Source of the DNA: Castor canadensis
Taxonomy: Eukaryota; Chordata; Mammalia; Rodentia; Castoridae
Length of the DNA stretch: 64,000 nucleotides
NCBI RefSeq assembly: GCF_047511655.1
Contig: NC_133392.1
Location: 89,211,042 to 89,275,041, forward strand
Direction: 5' to 3'
Part shown: in pieces, positions 61,601-64,000 of the stretch
Position numbering within the stretch: position 1 is the first letter of the stretch
Layout: every line of letters begins with the position of its first letter
The notes under the pieces: generated by a model
The model's database searches: none
Seen by the model: only the letters and a program-made list of their open reading frames with translations
Told to the model about the DNA's origin: nothing
Program-made: the position numbers and the translations under genes

Positions 61601-63115
61601 TTCTGTTTTTGTTTCTTCCTTCCTATTTTGAGACAGGGTCTTGGTAGCCCAAGCTGGCATGAAGCATGCAGTCCTCCTGCTGGGATAACAGGTGTACAGC
61701 ATGCCTGACTATGACCTTCTCAAGGACATGAATCTGTTCTCTGAGTCTGTTACGATGCCTGCCATTCACAGAATGACAAGAGAAGGACTGAATGGCTGCA
61801 TCTACTCGTATATTCTTTATGGTGATGCTTTTTTTTTGTTTGTGTCATTGAGCATAAAGGGGACACCTGTACAGTTGATATAAAGTAAAAGAAAGCAATG
61901 TTAGGAATTGTGCTAATCTAGTAATCCAGTCTATCCTCCTGTCTCGTAAGCATTTTCAGTAAAAGGGCTAAAAGCAGTTTCATATTTCAATCTCTAGCTT
62001 TGATCTTGCCACTAAACAACCTCAGAGGTCTCCTTGGTCAACCATCCATGTTTCAGAAAAAGTAAAACCACATTCTTAAGTTAGATCTTCTTAACTCTAC
62101 TGACATATTTCTTTCGTTCTTTCTCCACAATATTTTATTGCAGAATATTGAGGTCACAATCACAGGAAGTGATGGTACTTTAAACCACCATGCTAGCGGG
62201 AACAACCCAGGTTCAGGTAGAGTTTAGTGTGTTCCTAGCATCTGATTACTCCCCGTTGCTATGTCCAGGAAAAAATGGTCCCTTGTACTTACAGACATGC
62301 TTCCAGATTTATCAAGAACCAAGCACACAATTCTTTCTCTGGGCCTCAGCAATGAGAAGACAGGTGGAGGAGGCGATGTTTCCATAGGTGTGGAATTTTT
62401 AAAATCCTCAGAATTGCTGATTACCTCCCATGTACTTCTGTAACCACACTTTATATTTTGTAAACTTGGAGATTCCTGGTTATGGTTTTTTTCATTACAG
62501 AATTCAACTACCTAAAAGGTTAACAAAATGAAAATATAATATTACTGTACTATGGAATAAAATCCTTCCTACAAACCTGAAAAAACTAAAATGCTCTGAA
62601 AATGTACTTTTACTGTAATAGTACCAATAATAATAGATAATACTAGTTGAGTGTTTACCATTTGTCAGCCAATGTTCAAAGAAAACTCTATTAATATATT
62701 GAATCTGCATGTCACAAGGACAGGTATTTTAGATCAGTTATGTCAGGGCTGGGGATGTATTCTAGTGAATAGATTACTTGCCTACCATATGAAGGCCCTG
62801 GATTCAGTCCCTAGCAATGTAATAATAATAACAATAATAATAATAATAATAGAAGTAGTAATAAACAATCATAATAAAATTTAAAAATGAATAAAATCAG
62901 CTATAACCTTTGGTCATAAATTCTGGTAGCAATGGTTGGCATACTTACCGAATCAATACTTTGCATAAACATTACGGAAGCCTTTTCTGTTTGAACTTCA
63001 TCAGGGAAGAACTGACAGTCTTTTTCATACAGTTTCGTGGTAGAATTAGTTCTGCATGTTCTAAATACACAGCTGCCTCCTTGACATGTGTAAACTCTGT
63101 TTAGACCAGAGATAC
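40168..63115 (-). CDS. CLCA4: CLCA4, calcium-activated chloride channel regulator 4 (partial, 3' ten exons)
   Basis: Ten exons on the minus strand encode the last 738 residues; the gene continues beyond the right edge. Order of parts: cysteine-rich segment (CQGGSC...[10 protein letters not shown]), von Willebrand A domain with a full MIDAS ([24 protein letters not shown]), beta-sandwich region, FN3-like segment (SQITDL...[11 protein letters not shown]) and a C-terminal hydrophobic segment. CLCA4 rather than CLCA1 or CLCA2 is chosen because of the C-terminus ([10 protein letters not shown]) and overall wording. CLCA proteins are secreted or membrane-tethered, self-cleaving metalloprotease-like proteins that modulate calcium-activated chloride currents in epithelia. 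The protease domain lies outside the window. All exon junctions keep frame with GT-AG sites, so the gene looks intact. The last residues extend past the usual end. Confidence 0.93.
40783..40892 (-). repeat. B1-type SINE in CLCA4 intron
   Basis: T-run then GAGCCTCCCAAGTGCTGGGA and TTATAGGGGTGTGCCATCAT on the plus strand. Lies between the last two coding exons. Confidence 0.8.
40911..40993 (-). repeat. ID-type SINE with target-site duplication
   Basis: GGTACTGGGGTTTGAATACA ... CTTCCAGCCC, flanked by ATTCTGACTT at 40,897-40,906 and 40,995-41,004. Confidence 0.85.
41192..41422 (-). CDS. CLCA4: CLCA4 exon (FN3-like segment)
   Basis: 231 bp. Acceptor TGCAG before GGGAAATCAAG (41,422) and donor GTAAGAAC after ATAG (41,192). 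Encodes [14 protein letters not shown]..., [19 protein letters not shown] and [13 protein letters not shown]. Starts with 2 nt, ends with 1 nt of a split codon, matching both neighbours. Confidence 0.93.
42188..42277 (-). repeat. ID-type SINE in CLCA4 intron
   Basis: T-run, GAGCTGGGATTTGAACTCAG and GAGCTACTCTGCCAGCCCC on plus. Confidence 0.85.
42402..42572 (-). CDS. CLCA4: CLCA4 exon
   Basis: 171 bp. Acceptor AACAAG before GTGCTGACG; donor GTGAGTAGC. Encodes [20 protein letters not shown] and [12 protein letters not shown]..., a CLCA-family hallmark, ending IPGWIVN plus the first base of a split Gly codon. Phase 1 at both ends. Confidence 0.94.
43973..44280 (-). mobile_element. 5'-truncated L1 3' end in CLCA4 intron, with 16-bp target-site duplication
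   Basis: T-run, then the L1 3'-UTR C-rich tract and GGTTGAGATAAGGATAGC block. Flanked by TAGGGGCCTGGATTCT at 43,957-43,972 and 44,281-44,296, exact. Same strand as CLCA4. Confidence 0.93.
44350..44533. repeat. Polypyrimidine simple repeat (CCTT/CTTCC)n
   Basis: About 180 bp almost purely C and T on the plus strand, hence polypurine on the CLCA4 sense strand. Overlapping frames rich in P/S/F are artefacts of it. Confidence 0.95.
44534..44620 (-). repeat. ID-type SINE in CLCA4 intron
   Basis: TAGTACTGGGGTTTGAACTC, GGCCTCATGCTTGCTAGGG, a short internal duplication of GGCCTCATG, and a decayed end CACCAGCTCC. Confidence 0.85.
44947..45214 (-). CDS. CLCA4: CLCA4 exon (beta-sandwich region)
   Basis: 268 bp. 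Acceptor TTTCAG before GTGGGCATTTGG; donor GTAATTCAC. Encodes [35 protein letters not shown] and [19 protein letters not shown], ending LELLDNGA plus 1 nt. Starts in phase 0. Confidence 0.94.
45756..45971 (-). CDS. CLCA4: CLCA4 exon
   Basis: 216 bp, phase 0 on both sides. Acceptor AAACAG before CTGGAAAGT; donor GTAAGCAAT. Encodes [34 protein letters not shown] and [11 protein letters not shown]. Confidence 0.94.
46410..46850 (-). mobile_element. Ancient L1 3'-UTR fragment in CLCA4 intron
   Basis: Wording such as AGTTCAACTTTTTTGGATTC and the preceding GTGAAACTTTGTATCC fits the reverse complement of L1MA-type 3' UTRs. No coding part. Confidence 0.5.
47421..47500 (-). repeat. ID-type SINE in CLCA4 intron
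   Basis: CTGGTACTGGGGTTTGAACT, GTGCTCTACCACTTGAAGCA and a decayed CTCCCTCAGC end; about 70 bp from a CLCA4 exon. Confidence 0.75.
47572..47678 (-). CDS. CLCA4: CLCA4 exon
   Basis: 107 bp. Acceptor ATTTTAG before GAGGAAAAC; donor GTCAGAG, a valid but weaker GT site. Encodes [20 protein letters not shown] and [15 protein letters not shown], i.e. the end of the VWA domain. Starts with 2 nt completing a Gly codon. Confidence 0.92.
47920..48500 (+). mobile_element. Possible LTR in CLCA4 intron
   Basis: Contains a CCCTTTAAGAATCCTGTG promoter-like box near 48,260 and AAAATAAAAAT near 48,340 followed by a TC-rich end. Layout suggests an LTR antisense to CLCA4. Boundaries unknown. Confidence 0.35.
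48551..48966 (+). mobile_element. Probable LTR in CLCA4 intron
   Basis: Starts TGTCCTGACAG and ends CCCCAACA. It has a TATAAAA box near 48,800 and CAAATAAAATC (AATAAA) near 48,891, then TTCTGCTGCTTGAATACGCC and GAGTGGACCAAGAACCCC as R-U5. Length about 416 bp is LTR-like; no clear target-site duplication was found. Confidence 0.5.
49712..49889 (-). CDS. CLCA4: CLCA4 exon (VWA domain, second half)
   Basis: 178 bp. Acceptor TTTGCAG before GTAATTGAA; donor GTAAAGC. Encodes [15 protein letters not shown], which holds the MIDAS aspartate, then [14 protein letters not shown] and IQMSDIT. Phase 0 start, 1-nt overhang. The upstream intron is the one expanded by the L1 at 50,005-56,956. Confidence 0.94.
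49988..50004 (+). repeat. Left target-site duplication of the full-length L1
   Basis: TAAAATCACAGAATGTG, repeated exactly at 56,957-56,973. Confidence 0.95.
50005..51397 (+). promoter_or_regulatory. L1 5' UTR with repeated units
   Basis: GC-rich start, then three related blocks, each containing an ACTGTAAA(T/C)AA box (TGTAA at 50,230, 50,341 and 50,470). The last two share GGGAAGACCCAC(T/C)TCCCAC before it. A (TG)n-like stretch lies at 50,835-50,884. The spacing of 111 and 129 bp resembles monomeric rodent L1 promoters. An L1 5' UTR normally holds the internal RNA polymerase II promoter; activity here is inferred. Confidence 0.65.
51398..52600 (+). CDS. L1 ORF1p, intact
   Basis: 400 codons without interruption. 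Two ATGs at 51,398 and 51,401 (MMGRQKKQG) are preferred over the in-frame ATG at 51,329, because the upstream 23 residues are not L1-like and 5'-UTR sequence covers them. Domains: basic and acidic N-terminus, long heptad-rich coiled coil (roughly residues 70-230), RRM-like core ([17 protein letters not shown] region) and the conserved C-terminal domain ([19 protein letters not shown]). The protein is a trimeric RNA-binding nucleic-acid chaperone of the L1 ribonucleoprotein. Intactness shows the coding frame is open; expression is not shown. Confidence 0.92.
   Translation: MMGRQKKQGNQFPHSKKLVQEPEGNEENRNSDPDSNKMKINYAKGPNEAHKNNLKEDILQVLNENFIEMILDRVNQNVQETLKKFQDNKNREFEKAKEEIKEIIEALYKQQSERENTMNKQINELRTKIVNNKEENCQDMENLRKKNETELQNKMEGQSSRIEQTEDRISELEDEMVIKGKTKELLIKQLKTCEKKMQELADSIKRPNLRIMGIEEGEEVQAKGMRNIFNKIITENFPNLEKDIPIQMQEASRTPNRPDQNRTTPRHIIIKTTSSESKERILKAVREKKQVTYKGKPIKITADFSTETLKARRAWGEIFQALNENNFNPRILYPAKLSFKIDGAIKVFHDKQKLKQYVTTKPPLQKILQGILHTESDTQLNHEKAGSTKPQDKKKQDSRE
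52651..56461 (+). pseudogene. L1 ORF2 (endonuclease-reverse transcriptase), disrupted
   Basis: Starts [20 protein letters not shown] 50 nt after ORF1. Endonuclease motifs [18 protein letters not shown] and SDHNAV, reverse transcriptase motifs [24 protein letters not shown] and FADDMILYL, and the C-terminal cysteine region near 56,040-56,100 are present in order. It is broken by an in-frame TGA at 52,921-52,923 (CGA-to-TGA type) and by single-base frameshifts near 53,815-53,825, 54,060, 54,735 and 55,700. About 1,270 codons in the intact family. The last segment ends at 56,461 as expected. Non-functional. Confidence 0.92.
56840..56896 (+). other. G-rich tract of the L1 3' UTR
   Basis: Several runs of three to six G separated by short A/T spacers (for example GGGGGAGAGGGAGGGGGCGG), enough for a G-quadruplex on the plus strand. 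The complementary C-rich tract is seen in the minus-strand L1 ends near 24,500, 30,090 and 44,040. Confidence 0.85.
56957..56973 (+). repeat. Right target-site duplication of the full-length L1
   Basis: Exact copy of 49,988-50,004, directly after the A-rich tail. Confidence 0.95.
56974..59996. other. CLCA4 intron remainder; possible MIR copies near 58,840-58,930 and 59,395-59,590
   Basis: AT-rich intronic DNA. Two MIR-like cores are visible (AATCCTTATGATAATCCTGT near 59,410; GAGAGGTCAAGAATCATGCT near 58,850). No further exon recognised. Confidence 0.5.
59997..60224 (-). CDS. CLCA4: CLCA4 exon (VWA domain, first half)
   Basis: 228 bp, phase 0 on both sides. Acceptor TATTCAG before CTTAGTGAC; donor GTGAAAATC. 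Encodes [32 protein letters not shown] and [17 protein letters not shown], which includes the MIDAS threonine. Confidence 0.94.
60225..62292. other. CLCA4 intron; no gene apart from a B1 SINE
   Basis: Unique-looking intronic sequence with short random frames; no exon-like segment with CLCA wording. Confidence 0.6.
61626..61709 (-). repeat. B1-type SINE fragment in CLCA4 intron
   Basis: TTTTGAGACAGGGTCTTGGT, then GCTGGGATAACAGGTGTACA on plus, the reverse complement of the B1 head. Confidence 0.75.
62293..62511 (-). CDS. CLCA4: CLCA4 exon (start of VWA domain)
   Basis: 219 bp, phase 0 on both sides. Acceptor CTTTTAG before GTAGTTGAA; donor GTAAGTAC. Encodes [34 protein letters not shown] and [14 protein letters not shown], the first MIDAS motif (DxSxS). 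Confidence 0.94.
62745..62818 (+). repeat. ID SINE in CLCA4 intron
   Basis: GGGCTGGGGATGTATTCTAG ... GGCCCTGGATTCAGTCCCTAGCA is close to the classic rodent ID core, plus strand. Confidence 0.8.
62819..62851. repeat. (TAA)n microsatellite at SINE tail
   Basis: AATAATAATAACAATAATAA and following units, evolved from the ID A-tail. Confidence 0.9.
62949..63115 (-). CDS. CLCA4: CLCA4 exon (cysteine-rich segment)
   Basis: 167 bp. Acceptor TTCCACAG before GTATCTCTGG; donor GTAAGTATG after GATTCG. Encodes [35 protein letters not shown] and VMFMQSIDS, the CLCA segment between the protease-like and VWA domains. Starts with 2 nt of a split Gly codon, so at least one more coding exon lies upstream, beyond the window. 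Confidence 0.94.
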
Positions 63116-63689
63116 CTGTGGAACACCTGAACATAGGTGACAGTCTTTGAGTCAACAACCTCGTTATTAACACTTTTAAAACATCTTAACCGGTTCTTTT
63201 CATGGTGATCTTTGTGTCAAGATGCCTTTCTATGTGTACCTTGTACTTTCTATGCTGACAGCAAATGTTGAGAGTTCTAATTCAAGTATTACCTTTTTTT
63301 CCCCAAGAAATTAGGGTGGGAAAATTTAAATGTGACCCTAAGACATACATAATGGCTGAATTCTCTGCTGGGATTGAAGCTGCTGGTTTCTTGCTTGGCC
63401 TTCTCTCCTGCTGGTTTTGTAGTGGAAACTGCAGTGCAGGCACGCCTGGATGAAGGAACTTGTGAAATCATTTACTTTAAGTAGCTCGAGGTTCTGTGCA
63501 GATTTGTTTTCGAGGGGGAGATATACACCCAAAGAGTGGGTCATGCCAGCTACATGTGTTTTGAAAATTTAAGGACCATTTTTATCAAAAGGAAAAGGCC
63601 ATTGGGAACCAAGAATGAGGTGCTGTCAAAAAGGAAATTAGAATAAGGAGTGATAGTGGCATTTTAGCATTGGTTATGGGTGGCAGTGA

Positions 63690-64000
63690 TTATACAGCAC
63701 AGGGTGAATGTAAATATATCTCATCTTTTCCAGAGGCTTCCAGTTCAAATTCAGGAAGCAATGACTGGATTTCACTGAGTAATGTAGGAAGTCTTTTAAA
63801 TATATCTGTGCTCCTGTTGGCTGCAAACCTGGCGAACATAAGGATGCTATCTTTATGAACAATCTCGATGAATATTCTGCAGAAGAAGTGCCATTTATGA
63901 CATAAACCATTGTAATCCATGTAGCATTTTAAACATGCATCCCTGAAAACTGTGCAGTGGGCAGAGGAAGGGCCTTCATGGAAATCATGTACTCTCAGTT
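63690..64000 (-). other. Unrecognised ORF open at the window edge; possible retrocopy in CLCA4 intron
   Basis: The minus-strand frame is open from the right edge to a stop at 63,690-63,692 (about 103 codons). It reads through CLKCYMDYNGLCHKWHFFC, KDSILMFARFAANRSTD and LLSEIQSLLPEFELEASG to a terminal SPCAV. The composition looks like a real protein and three to four cysteines are regularly spaced, but I do not recognise it. It does not fit CLCA4. A short T-run at 63,294-63,301 (A-run on the minus strand) could be the tail of a processed copy that starts beyond the window. Alternative: chance ORF or an exon of an unrelated overlapping gene. Confidence 0.35.

Overview
The window is mammalian nuclear DNA, almost certainly from a rodent. 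The SINEs are rodent-specific: ID-type tRNA-derived elements, B1 (7SL-derived) monomers and the B1+ID dimer known as B1-dID. Together with rodent L1 and gammaretrovirus-like ERVs, the diagnostic SINE core (gagtggctcaagtggtagag-like) suggests a beaver-type (Castor) genome. That species guess is an inference from repeat style and is not proven here.

The one clear host gene is CLCA4 (calcium-activated chloride channel regulator 4 / CLCA family secreted-membrane protein), on the minus strand from about 40.17 kb to beyond the right edge. Ten exons carrying the last 738 residues can be placed with matching splice sites and phases: cysteine-rich segment, von Willebrand A domain with a complete MIDAS, beta-sandwich region, FN3-like segment and C-terminal membrane segment. 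The 5' exons (signal peptide, metalloprotease-like domain) lie outside the window. All the exons seen are open, so the gene looks functional.

The left 40 kb, 3' of CLCA4, holds no host gene I can support. It is a repeat graveyard. 1-5.1 kb is a rearranged gammaretrovirus-like provirus (minus strand) with a tRNA-Thr primer site and a pol region whose modules are out of order. 6.6-9.1 kb is an internally deleted L1 (minus). 10 kb holds a MaLR-type LTR. 14.1-15.9 kb has a pair of related LTRs. 16.8-18.3 kb has a second ERV fragment with LTR, decayed tRNA-Pro site and gag matrix piece. 19.8-25.6 kb is a long old L1 (minus) with a younger L1 3' end nested inside it. 29.6-31 kb has further L1 pieces. 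31.5-32.9 kb contains a 254-bp, about 95% identical inverted repeat with an 837-bp spacer.

Inside CLCA4 the largest intron (49,890-59,996) has been invaded by an almost complete, antisense L1 (50,005-56,956). It has a 17-bp target-site duplication, an intact ORF1 and an ORF2 broken by one stop and four frameshifts. Other intronic insertions include a 5'-truncated L1 with a 16-bp duplication, several ID/B1 SINEs and two LTR-like blocks. At the right edge (63,690-64,000, minus) there is an unrecognised ORF, open to the window end, that may be part of a retrocopy.

I see no operon, CRISPR array or other prokaryote-type system. The notable material is structural: the scrambled provirus, the long inverted repeat, the young L1 and the CLCA4 C-terminal extension.
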